Positions 6,925-14,263 of a stretch of DNA of 16,984 nt are shown here, one piece after another. Each line of letters opens with the position of its first letter. Position 1 is the first letter of the stretch. Source of the DNA: an uncultured Phycisphaerales bacterium (GTDB taxonomy: Bacteria > Planctomycetota > Phycisphaerae > Sedimentisphaerales > Anaerobacaceae); NCBI GenBank assembly GCA_937868145.1, contig CALMMH010000430.1, positions 1 through 16,984 on the forward strand, given 5' to 3'. Position numbers and translations under genes: made by a program. A model generated the notes under the pieces. The model was not told where the DNA came from. It did not search any database and saw nothing but the letters and a program-made list of their open reading frames with translations.

Positions 6925-7822
6925 GGCCGCCTCCGACCAGCCGCACAAAGATCTCGTGCAGCGAAGGTTGCTTGATCTCGAACGCCCGCACGCGTGTCCG
7001 CTCGACGAGAACCCGCAACAGGTCCTGGGGGTCGGCGCCTTCCCGCAGTGTCGCGTCCAGACGCCGGCCGTCGGGCTGAACCGCCGCCACCTGAGGCAGC
7101 GTACGGAGAAAGCTCGGATCGCCTTCGATCTCGATCGAAACCGTGCGGGACTCGTGTCCGGACCGGATCTGGTCCAGCGTGCCGTTGACGACCACCCTGC
7201 CCTGATTGATCAGCACCAGGAAATCGCACAACTGCTCGGCCTCGTGCATGCCGTGCGTGGAGAACAGGACCGTTCGGCCCTGCTGACGCATCTCCGTGAT
7301 GATCTCCCGCAGCAGGTCCTGGTTCACAGGGTCCAATCCCGAGAACGGCTCGTCGAGGATCACCAGCTCCGGATCGTTGATCACGGTCGCGGCGAACTGG
7401 AGCTTCTGGTGCATGCCGCGGGAGAGTTCCTCGACTTTCTTGCCCGCATGAGTGGCCAGGTCGATCCGCTCCAGCCACGCGGGCACCCGCTGCGCCAGTT
7501 GCGCCGGCGTCATGCCTTTGAGCGAGCCGAAATAGCGAAGGACCGCGGCGGTGGTCATCCTTCGATAGAGCCCCCGCTCTTCAGGCATATACCCCACCCG
7601 GCCGCGAGCGGAGGAGGAGGCAGGCTCGCCGAACAGCCGGATCTCGCCGCTGTCCGGCCGGATAATGTCCATGACCATCCGGAGCGTCGTGGTCTTGCCT
7701 GCCCCGTTGGGTCCGAGGAAGCCGTACACCGAGCCCCGCGGCACGGCGACGCTCAATCCGTCCACCGCCCGCACCGGCCCGAACGACTTGCGGACCTCCT
7801 GAAGTTCGATCGCATGCACCAT
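6908..7822 (-). CDS. ABC transporter ATP-binding protein (NatA-like)
   Basis: This 304-residue cytoplasmic ATPase pairs with the overlapping permease. Walker A is GPNGAGKT (37-44), the signature motif is LSRGM (133-137), Walker B is LVILDEPF (153-160) with catalytic Glu158, the D-loop is SGLDP and the switch His is H190. The Q-loop region reads GYMPEERGLY, the form usual in the NatA (COG4152-like) branch. About 80 residues follow the nucleotide-binding domain, as in other NatA proteins. GGAG lies seven bases before the ATG at 7822. The gene is first in a two-gene operon; a 112-base gap separates it from the ceramidase-like gene upstream, where I see no convincing promoter. Confidence 0.95.
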   Translation of the reverse strand: MVHAIELQEVRKSFGPVRAVDGLSVAVPRGSVYGFLGPNGAGKTTTLRMVMDIIRPDSGEIRLFGEPASSSARGRVGYMPEERGLYRRMTTAAVLRYFGSLKGMTPAQLAQRVPAWLERIDLATHAGKKVEELSRGMHQKLQFAATVINDPELVILDEPFSGLDPVNQDLLREIITEMRQQGRTVLFSTHGMHEAEQLCDFLVLINQGRVVVNGTLDQIRSGHESRTVSIEIEGDPSFLRTLPQVAAVQPDGRRLDATLREGADPQDLLRVLVERTRVRAFEIKQPSLHEIFVRLVGGGHVEDL

Positions 7823-7934
7823 GGGTCTACTCCGCCTGATCGTCTGCGAACACCGCGATGGCGTCCTATACGGGAACAGACTCCTGTCGGCCCGAAATAA
7901 TCAACGTAGGCCGAGCCGCCGGACAATGATTCTT

Positions 7935-9299
7935 CTACTTCCAGAGAGCTTCGATCTGCCGGACGGTCTCGTCCACGAGGACCTGGCCGCCCTCGGGACC
8001 GACGACGTACTTGTCTGCGCTGTACCCCCCGCCGGCGACGGCCTTTTCCGTCGGCAGGTAACCGCAGTGCTGGCAGGAGAGCTGGACCAGCATCGTCAGG
8101 ATCGCGGGACTGCGGGCCTCGATTCGGACACCGTAGTCGAGGTACAGCTCGAAGGGATTCGTCGCGATCGCAACGTCGCCGAGCCGCAGGACGTGCAGCT
8201 CAACCGGAGCAATCGTGTCCGTGGTGTAAAACGGCGCAGCGGTCGACGGGGCCGGGGGCAGGCTCACCCGGACCGTGGCGTGCCTAAAGATCGGGCGGGT
8301 CGTCACGCCATCCCTCGCCAGCGGCAAGATATCCGTCACCGCGTCGACAATCCGGCGGGCGATTTCCTGGCGATTGGAGAGGCCCCTTCTCTTGACCATG
8401 GCTTCCTCGGCCTTGGAGCGATAGAGCAGATGCGGCGACAAGTCCCCCGCCGCCGCACACTGGGGCAACACGTGGACATCTGCGGCCAACCTCGTATGAA
8501 GCTCCGTCCGCACATCGTGCCAGAAGTCGGCGGAGACCTCGTTGAGTCCCTCCGTCTCCTGCGAGGTACAGGCGAGATTGACGATGATGCCGGTCAGCTT
8601 GCCGGCCTCGTCCCAGAAGAAGAGCATCTCCACGCCGTGATCCTCGTACCCTTCCAGACCGGCAAAGTCCGGCCGGCTCGTGACGCCGTACATGATCGCT
8701 TTGCCGTCGAAATACCGGGCCCGGCGGTTCATGCCCACCACGGCATGTCCCAGCGCCCAGCTCACGCCGGCGGGCTCACGCCGCTCCCACGCCTGGGCCG
8801 CTGCCTGTGCGACCCTCGCGGCGAAGAACTCGCCATACTCCGACGCCGGCATGACGCCTTCGTCCTTGCTGACGTCGTACAGATTTCCGAAGTCCTCCTC
8901 CGCGAAGCCCGGCGCCGTGTGCGTGTGCGTCGCGTTCAGAACCAGCTTGTCCGCATCGAAGTCGGGCAGCTTCGTCTTGAGAACCTCGCGGATCTTCTCC
9001 ACAATCGACTTTCGGATGTACAGCACGTCGCACGACACGAGAATCGCCTGTTCGGACCGGCCCCCCTCGCTCCGCGTCTCGATCGCCAGCGCTGTGGCCG
9101 TCAAGGGATCGCGGACCCGCTCGGAGATTCGCTTGTGCAATTGCCCGATCAGGGCGACGGGCCGGTCCGGCGTGATATCGACCCTGGACCACCCGACATA
9201 CAGCCGTGATTCGGCCGATTGTCCCTCTGTGCCGCCCATCCCGCAGGGACAACACCACAACGTCACAAGAACCGCCCAGGCTCCCATGCCTATTCTCAT
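7935..9299 (-). CDS. Exported neutral/alkaline ceramidase-like hydrolase
   Basis: This is a 454-residue protein. The start at 9299 is supported by AAAGGAG seven bases upstream and by a signal sequence (hydrophobic 5-18), although the frame is open to 9506. Ceramidase-family landmarks are in order: NATHTHTAPG (122-131; zinc ligands probably His125/His127), GDLSP (285-289) matching the GDVSP nucleophile-serine motif (Ser288), PFE (382-384) and GYLPT (413-417). Known: neutral ceramidases hydrolyse the ceramide amide bond using zinc. This protein is much shorter than those enzymes and lacks their C-terminal domain, and planctomycetes carry many such homologues, so the substrate could be another amide or ester. 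Cysteines at 16, 17 and 19 near the end of the signal sequence do not form a standard lipobox. It diverges from the sugar isomerase gene. Confidence 0.88.
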   Translation of the reverse strand: MRIGMGAWAVLVTLWCCPCGMGGTEGQSAESRLYVGWSRVDITPDRPVALIGQLHKRISERVRDPLTATALAIETRSEGGRSEQAILVSCDVLYIRKSIVEKIREVLKTKLPDFDADKLVLNATHTHTAPGFAEEDFGNLYDVSKDEGVMPASEYGEFFAARVAQAAAQAWERREPAGVSWALGHAVVGMNRRARYFDGKAIMYGVTSRPDFAGLEGYEDHGVEMLFFWDEAGKLTGIIVNLACTSQETEGLNEVSADFWHDVRTELHTRLAADVHVLPQCAAAGDLSPHLLYRSKAEEAMVKRRGLSNRQEIARRIVDAVTDILPLARDGVTTRPIFRHATVRVSLPPAPSTAAPFYTTDTIAPVELHVLRLGDVAIATNPFELYLDYGVRIEARSPAILTMLVQLSCQHCGYLPTEKAVAGGGYSADKYVVGPEGGQVLVDETVRQIEALWK

Positions 9300-9523
9300 G
9301 CGTATGCTCCTTTCCCGTGGGTCGGCCCTGCGACTTCGCATACCGCCCGAACCACGTACAGACAACATACCACCGGGACGGCCGGCGGTACAGAACCCAC
9401 GTGGCCCCGATTCGCATTCCCGAGAATCTTGCCGGCGGATTCTGGCGTCGCCGGCCGGCACACGGTAGCATGGGATGCGACGAGTATGACAACGGATCCG
9501 GTTCATGGAAAGGGGAGTATCCT

Positions 9524-10370
9524 ATGTTGAGACTGGGCATGCACGTGGACAACTGGCGGCATTTCGACGTATCCTACGAGGTTCCCTGTCAGTTCGCCAG
9601 CGACCATAAACTCAAGTACGTTGAATTTGGCACCATCGACGGAGATTACTTCATCCAGGCGCTGGGCTATAACCCGCACATTCCGCTGCATTCCGATCCG
9701 CTGAAACTCAAGGCCTATCTCGACTCGCTCAAGCTGAAGGTCTCGCAGATCGACGCGGCCTACCCGGTTTCTTCTCCCGAAGGCCAGTATCGCGGCGTTC
9801 CCTACACGCTGCGAGCGATCCAGTTCGCCAAGGCGCTGGGCTGCCCGTGCGTGGACACCACCGACGGAGCCCGCAAGCCCGCCGGCTATTCCGACAAGGA
9901 GGTCATGGCTCTGATCAAGCAGTACTATCGCGTCGTTCTGGAGTGGGCCGAACGGTACGAGATCGTCATCAACGTCGAGCCGCACGGGCCCTATACAACC
10001 AATCCGGACACCCTGGAGCAAATCCTCGGCTTCTTCGATTCGCCCTGGCTGCGTCTGAACCTCGACACCGGCAACACGTTCATCGCCGGCCAGGACCCCG
10101 TCAAGTTCCTCAAGCGATTCCGGGACAAACTCTCCCACTGCCACATCAAGGATGTCAGCGAAGGCCTCGCCAGGGCGGCTCGGCGAAGAGACGGGCATTG
10201 CGTCGTCCGTGGTCGCGATCGGCGAGGGAGTGAACGCCGAGAACATCGCGGGCTGCATCGAGTGGCTCAAGGACACGAAGTGGGACGGCGTTCTGTCCAT
10301 CGAATGCGAGGCCGCCCCGGGGAACGTGGAAAAGAGCATCGACTGGCTCCGAAAAGAAATCGCCCGATAG
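9524..10370 (+). pseudogene. Sugar phosphate isomerase/epimerase (TIM barrel), frameshifted near its 3' end
   Basis: AGGGGAG precedes the ATG at 9524 by six bases. The first frame encodes a xylose-isomerase-like barrel with metal-site candidates Glu34 (KYVEFG), Glu152 (VNVEPHGPY), Asp181 (LNLDTGN) and His207 (HCHIKDV). After VSEGLARA (about 10175) that frame turns into Arg-rich nonsense. The frame beginning at 10152 carries the expected continuation, GEETGIASSVVAIGEGVNAENI, then the last ligand-bearing strand LSIECEA, and stops at 10370. The total of 847 bases is not a multiple of three. One base deleted from, or two added to, the present sequence near 10176-10182 would restore the frame. The intact protein would have about 281 residues. 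Either a sequencing error or a recent mutation is possible; the codons on both sides look undecayed. Confidence 0.85.
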
Positions 10371-10421
10371 GACGTTTTCACGGCCTTGCAGGACGGAGTT
10401 GACAACGACACACGGCAGTCG

Positions 10422-11516
10422 TTACGTGATGTCGGCGATGTCGCTCTGGGGTTCGCCGACCAGATAGATCCGGTTCTTGCCGCTGCGTTTGGCTTCGAGC
10501 AGGGCCTGGTCGGCCCGATCGAAGAGTTGCTGAACCGTCGAGCCGTCGCGGGGGAAGCTGGCCAGGCCGCCGCTGATCGTCAGGACACCCTCGCCTTTGG
10601 AGCCGAGCAGGTGCAGGTCCGCCTTGCCCAGGGCCTGCTGGAACCGCTTGGCCACGGTGACGGCCTCGGGAGGATGCTCGGCCGCCGCGGACCGTCTCTC
10701 TCGCGGCACGCCGCCGCCGGCGCGGTGAGGATCGTCCCAAAAAACCACGGCGAATTCGTCGCCGCCGATCCGGCCGACCACGTCGTGGGACCGGCAGCAA
10801 CACCGCATCAGGATCGCGGCCTGACGCAAAATCTCATCGCCGGTCGGGTGGCCGTAGACGTCGTTGTAGTGCTTGAAATTGTCGATGTCGAACATCAGGA
10901 TCGTGACCCGACCGTTGGCCCGCCGGGCGCGGTCCAGGATCTGCCTGGCGAACTCCCAGATGTACCGGCGGTTCTTCAGGCCGGTCAGATCGTCCGTGGT
11001 CGCCAGCCGTTCGAGATGCTCCATGCGGCGCATCAGCTCGGCCGAAGGAGCCTCGGGAGGACGATCCGCCACGACGGTTTTTGTTCCGGCGGCGGAGGGC
11101 TCCGTCTTGGCCGGTGCGGTCTTCTCGGTCCCGCCGGAAGCGCGAAGGTTCGCCAGCGACACAGGGCAAACCTGGTACTCATCGGCCAGTTTTTGCTCGC
11201 CGGGCTTCGGCGTCACGAGCCGCCGGGCGATCGGTTCTTCGTGCATCTGAGCCAGCAGGATGATCCTGGCGTCGGTGCACGTTCGCAGGGCCTTCAGAAC
11301 CGCACCGAGCTGGCCCAACGCGCCATCCATCACGACAGCGACCGAATCGAAGCGGTTCCGGGCGGCCGTATCGATCCCGTCCAGGATGTTGACGTGGATT
11401 TCGAGAATGCGGCGGTCCATGCTCCTCGCATCCAGCAGAACCTTGTCGGCGTCGCCGATCAGCAACACTCGGCCCGAGCCGGTCCCTACAGGTTGTGGCC
11501 CCGTCCCGTTACCCAT
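10422..11516 (-). CDS. Diguanylate cyclase with N-terminal receiver-like domain
   Basis: This is a 364-residue protein without signal peptide or TM. Residues 16-125 look like a degenerate receiver domain (RVLLIGDAD at the first strand, IILLAQ at a later one), without a secure phospho-acceptor pocket. A Pro/Ala-rich linker (126-158) and a short helix (160-172) lead into the GGDEF domain at about 173-352. Motifs: DDLTGLKNRR (175-184), FDIDNFK (209-215), the intact active site GGDEF (251-255) and an intact inhibitory RxxD site (Arg242 to Asp245). A roughly 28-residue insert follows GGDEFAVVFW. Role: c-di-GMP synthesis with product inhibition. Its ATG overlaps the stop of the upstream gene by 8 bases (ATGGGTAA). 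Confidence 0.93.
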   Translation of the reverse strand: MGNGTGPQPVGTGSGRVLLIGDADKVLLDARSMDRRILEIHVNILDGIDTAARNRFDSVAVVMDGALGQLGAVLKALRTCTDARIILLAQMHEEPIARRLVTPKPGEQKLADEYQVCPVSLANLRASGGTEKTAPAKTEPSAAGTKTVVADRPPEAPSAELMRRMEHLERLATTDDLTGLKNRRYIWEFARQILDRARRANGRVTILMFDIDNFKHYNDVYGHPTGDEILRQAAILMRCCCRSHDVVGRIGGDEFAVVFWDDPHRAGGGVPRERRSAAAEHPPEAVTVAKRFQQALGKADLHLLGSKGEGVLTISGGLASFPRDGSTVQQLFDRADQALLEAKRSGKNRIYLVGEPQSDIADIT

Positions 11517-11997
11517 CCGTTCCGTGCCCCAACAACGCGGTCAGCTCGGCTTCCGTGGCTCGCAGGTCCTCCTCGGCCAGGTCATACAGGCTCTTGCGGA
11601 CTGCGCGATGCCCGCCGGTGGCCAGCCACTCTTTGAGAACCGCCCTCACCTCCCTCGCATCGCCGACGATCGCGGCTCCCGTCCGCGCCGCCGCCAGCAT
11701 GCCGCCGGATTCCAAGATCGGTCCCTTCTCCATCAGGCAGCAGCATCGCAGCGAATTCGCTTCGGCAATCTGGAAGAACCGGTTGTCTTCCTTGGCCAGC
11801 TCGCGAATCAGCCCGACGACGAACGTACGCCGACCCGCAGCCCGGGCCATTGCGGCAACCGCCGAGTACACGTCGTCACACAGGACGGCCTCGACCTGGT
11901 ATTCCCGCGCCAGCCGGACCATGGTTCGCACGAACTCACTACAGGGATCGCCCACCACCACGAAACATGGATCGATTCCCGAACTGCCTCCGGTCAT
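11509..11997 (-). CDS. Small receiver-like protein overlapping the diguanylate cyclase gene
   Basis: This is a 162-residue protein that I do not recognise. The ATG at 11997 has AGAGGA seven bases upstream; a GTG three bases earlier is the alternative. The alternating strand/helix pattern (CFVVVGDP, EAVLCDDV, RTFVVGLI, then a helical C-terminus about 120-158) resembles a receiver or P-loop-free Rossmann-like fold, and AIVGDAREVRAVLKEWLATGG looks like the last strand and helix. No convincing phospho-Asp pocket is seen. The 8-base overlap with the DGC gene implies co-translation, so it is probably the DGC's regulatory partner (inference). Three consecutive cysteines (SLRCCCLMEK) are unusual. Confidence 0.75.
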   Translation of the reverse strand: MTGGSSGIDPCFVVVGDPCSEFVRTMVRLAREYQVEAVLCDDVYSAVAAMARAAGRRTFVVGLIRELAKEDNRFFQIAEANSLRCCCLMEKGPILESGGMLAAARTGAAIVGDAREVRAVLKEWLATGGHRAVRKSLYDLAEEDLRATEAELTALLGHGTDG

Positions 11998-12067
11998 CAC
12001 CGATTCCTCTGTCTACCCGTCACTCTACGACAGCTTCTCCTCAACTCAGCGCCGTTCGTTCCCTTCC

Positions 12068-12095
12068 ATGCTACCAATGCCGGAGGGAAAGTCAA
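12068..12095 (-). promoter_or_regulatory. Putative sigma70-type promoter of the receiver-like/DGC operon
   Basis: Reading the - strand, TTGACT (12095-12090) and TAGCAT (12073-12068) are separated by 16 bases. The predicted transcript would start near 12060, about 60 bases before the ATG at 11997. The -35 is good and the -10 matches four of six positions. The remainder of the 12001-12243 gap holds nothing I can name beyond a small GCGCC-GTAA-GGCG hairpin near 12155. Confidence 0.45.
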
Positions 12096-12243
12096 ACCAA
12101 AGCAGCGGATTCTCAGAGACACGGCCCCAAAGATTCTCGGACCACGCTGGTAGCGGCGCCGTAAGGCGTGCTCTGCACACACCCTAGCGAACAACGGACG
12201 AATTGAAGATCCGCCCTGACGGACACATCACAAACAGGCGGCG

Positions 12244-14142
12244 CTATTCCATCTTGGGCAGGTCGTCGAGATTCTTTTTCACCTGGAGCGAATAGAAACT
12301 CTCGGGGTACAGGCTCAGGAAGCTGGTCAGCATGTTCGTGGCTTGCAACAGATTCTCTTTCTTCGGATCTCGCTGATAAAGACGCAGGTTCAGCCGGCTC
12401 AACTCGTACAGGGCCTGCATTCCGCCGTCGGTGTTCTGAAATTCCCGGCTCAACTCGCCCAGCCGCTCCGCCCGGCCCTGGTCGTCGGCGATCAGCTTGG
12501 CCTTCTCCAGGAGCAGATTGTCCCGCAAGGGGTCCTTCTCGCCCAGGCGGGACAGCATCGCATCGAGCTGCCGTTCGTAGTCCAGGCTGTGAGGATTGAG
12601 CATGACAAATGCAGCCAGCCGTTCCAGAGCGTCCTCCGGACCCGCGAGGTTCGCATCGCCGATCAACATCTGCAGCTCGTGGATCCGCCGCGACAGGTCC
12701 TTCAGCTTCTGCACGGTCAAGACCGTGCTCTGAGGGGACCGAAACGCGCTGAACAGGCTGTCGGTCGGAGTCGTTTCCAGCTTCTCGTCCAGAGCCAGTT
12801 GCATGCTGACGATGTTTTCGGCCTCTTCCAGCAACTCCCTGGCTTTCTTCAACTCCCTCTGTCCGGCCAGTTGCCGGGCCCCCCGCCAGCGCGCCTCGGC
12901 AGACTCGGGACTGTGGCCAAAGTCGGTGTACAGACGAAACCACGTGCGAGAGGCCCGCTCCTGCGGGTAATCGTTGTAGAAATGGAGCGTCTCATCCTGC
13001 TGGATCCGCCGAAGATCGGCGCTGTACTCATTGAGGAGGGCTTTGTAGTACAGGGCGATCGGCATGCGATTGCTGCGGGAGCGGCGCGTGATGATCTCGC
13101 GGTGCAAAGCCTCCGGCATCCATCGCGGCTTGGGCGGACGGATGAACTGGTCGTACTGCTCGTTGAGCCGGTCCCGCCGCTCCTGATACAACAACTCGTC
13201 GGACAGGATCAACCAGCTCGGCCAGCGGTCCAGAACCAGCTCGATCTGAATCTCTCGCTTGAGCTCCTCCCGCAACGGAATGGGATCGCGAGGATAGGAA
13301 AAGCCCGAGCGGTATTCCTTTTCCGTCGGATCGGTGATCGTCTTGTCGAGGGCCTCGCGGATGCTGTGATCCCGGAACTCCAGCACTTCGTCGGGGTTGT
13401 TCTGAGCCACATAGAGCTGATAGTCCAACTCGTCGAAGCCGATCTTCCAGACGAAAACGCCCAGGGCCAGCAGCAGCGTGGTGGTGGTGAAGACCCAGAT
13501 CCACCCGGGTTTGTAGCGGGTGTAATGTCCGATCCCGATGACCAGGCCGGCGATCGTCATGCCGGTCAGCCAGGCCCAGATCCACGGAGCGAAAGAGAAC
13601 CCCCACTCCAGCGGCTCGACGCCGCGGGCCCCGCCGAAGGCGCCCCAGTACGCCAGTTGCGGCGCCATGCACAGAGCGATCGCGGTGATGCGCGACCGGA
13701 ACCGCAACGGCCGGGCCGCCACCGCCAGGCAGCTGGCGATCAGAAACACCGCAAACCCCGGCAGATTCGCCAGGAAGAAGACCGCCAGGATGAAGATGAA
13801 GCTGTGCCCGAAGCTCATCAACTGGGCCGTCAGCACGGGCACCACCGCCATGACGCCCATAAGCAGCCCCAGGACGATGATCTGCCAGGGATACTCGAAG
13901 ATGCTCACGCCGGTGATCGTGTTGCGCCCGAGCTCATAAAAATCGGGAATCCGCTGCGAGGCGAAATCGAAGGCCCAGAACTGGCCCGTCACGACCCGGG
14001 ACCAGAACAGGCACGCCAGCGAGAACATGAAGGCCGCCAACAGCCAATAGCGTTGCACGTTCTTGTGGCTGTAGTGCAACGTCGGACCGACCGTCAGGAA
14101 GGTCTTGGGGACCTTCGGCGTCTTTTCGGGCTCTTTTTCCAT
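12244..14142 (-). CDS. Six-TM membrane protein with long helical, TPR-like C-terminal domain (unknown function)
   Basis: This is a 632-residue protein that I do not recognise. A charged N-terminus (1-30) is followed by about six hydrophobic segments: 31-50, 87-108, 112-141, 151-168, 184-205 and 213-233. Then come about 400 mostly helical, charged residues; the part from about 395 to the end (repeated A-R-x-L-A and LYELSRLNLRLYQRD-type helices, ending SFLSLYPESFYSLQVKKNL) resembles TPR or YfiO-like solenoids. Tyr/Trp-rich loops and a conserved-looking PRWMPEALHRE segment lie between. A TM block plus TPR tail suggests a scaffold in the envelope (inference). No Shine-Dalgarno precedes the ATG at 14142; instead a 7-bp AT-rich repeat array abuts it. 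It follows ahcY in the same direction with 121 bases between them. Confidence 0.85.
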   Translation of the reverse strand: MEKEPEKTPKVPKTFLTVGPTLHYSHKNVQRYWLLAAFMFSLACLFWSRVVTGQFWAFDFASQRIPDFYELGRNTITGVSIFEYPWQIIVLGLLMGVMAVVPVLTAQLMSFGHSFIFILAVFFLANLPGFAVFLIASCLAVAARPLRFRSRITAIALCMAPQLAYWGAFGGARGVEPLEWGFSFAPWIWAWLTGMTIAGLVIGIGHYTRYKPGWIWVFTTTTLLLALGVFVWKIGFDELDYQLYVAQNNPDEVLEFRDHSIREALDKTITDPTEKEYRSGFSYPRDPIPLREELKREIQIELVLDRWPSWLILSDELLYQERRDRLNEQYDQFIRPPKPRWMPEALHREIITRRSRSNRMPIALYYKALLNEYSADLRRIQQDETLHFYNDYPQERASRTWFRLYTDFGHSPESAEARWRGARQLAGQRELKKARELLEEAENIVSMQLALDEKLETTPTDSLFSAFRSPQSTVLTVQKLKDLSRRIHELQMLIGDANLAGPEDALERLAAFVMLNPHSLDYERQLDAMLSRLGEKDPLRDNLLLEKAKLIADDQGRAERLGELSREFQNTDGGMQALYELSRLNLRLYQRDPKKENLLQATNMLTSFLSLYPESFYSLQVKKNLDDLPKME

Positions 14143-14169
14143 TTACGATTTACTATTTACGATTTTCTA
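14142..14169. repeat. Four tandem AT-rich 7-bp repeats at the start codon of the membrane protein gene
   Basis: On the + strand the units are TTTACGA, TTTACTA, TTTACGA and TTTTCTA. On the - strand this reads as TCGTAAA/TAGTAAA units running straight into the ATG at 14142, where a ribosome binding site would normally be. The block is strikingly AT-rich against GC-rich surroundings. Confidence 0.85.
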
Positions 14170-14185
14170 TCGGCGCACACAACCC

Positions 14186-14209
14186 TGCCGCGGATCGCAT
14201 GACGCGGCA
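14186..14209 (-). terminator. GC-rich hairpin between ahcY and the membrane protein gene
   Basis: A 7-bp stem, TGCCGCG (14186-14192) with CGCGGCA (14203-14209), closes a 10-base loop. A second small stem, CTTCG/CGAAG (14214-14228), lies next to it. Neither is followed by a T-run in the ahcY direction, so factor-independent termination is only a possibility. Confidence 0.3.
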
Positions 14210-14233
14210 AAGCCTTCGATGAGCGAAGCCAAA

Positions 14234-14261
14234 TCATAAATCGTCAATTGTAAATAGTAGA
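14234..14261. repeat. Four degenerate AT-rich 7-bp units abutting the ahcY stop codon
   Basis: The units on the + strand are TCATAAA, TCGTCAA, TTGTAAA and TAGTAGA. They are the reverse-orientation counterparts of the 14142-14169 array, so the two blocks form an imperfect inverted repeat around a 64-base GC-rich centre. The block ends two bases from the ahcY stop codon (14264-14266). Confidence 0.7.
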
Positions 14262-14263
14262 TC

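Noticed and set aside
10150..10195. Programmed frameshifting in the sugar isomerase gene
   Set aside because: No slippery sequence or stimulatory hairpin is evident at the junction, and the family is not known to use recoding.
10404..10423. AACGAC/GTCGTT hairpin between the convergent isomerase and DGC genes as a terminator
   Set aside because: The stem is only 6 bp, overlaps the DGC stop codon and has no T-run on either strand.
11997..12194. A 65-codon - strand frame upstream of the receiver-like gene
   Set aside because: It is Arg-rich, has no ribosome binding site and overlaps the predicted promoter at 12068-12095.
12343..14202. A 619-codon + strand frame opposite the membrane protein gene, and similar long frames opposite the permease (5626-6975) and ahcY (14399-15691)
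   Set aside because: They are low-complexity antisense shadows of recognisable or clearly membrane-type genes, without ribosome binding sites or domains.
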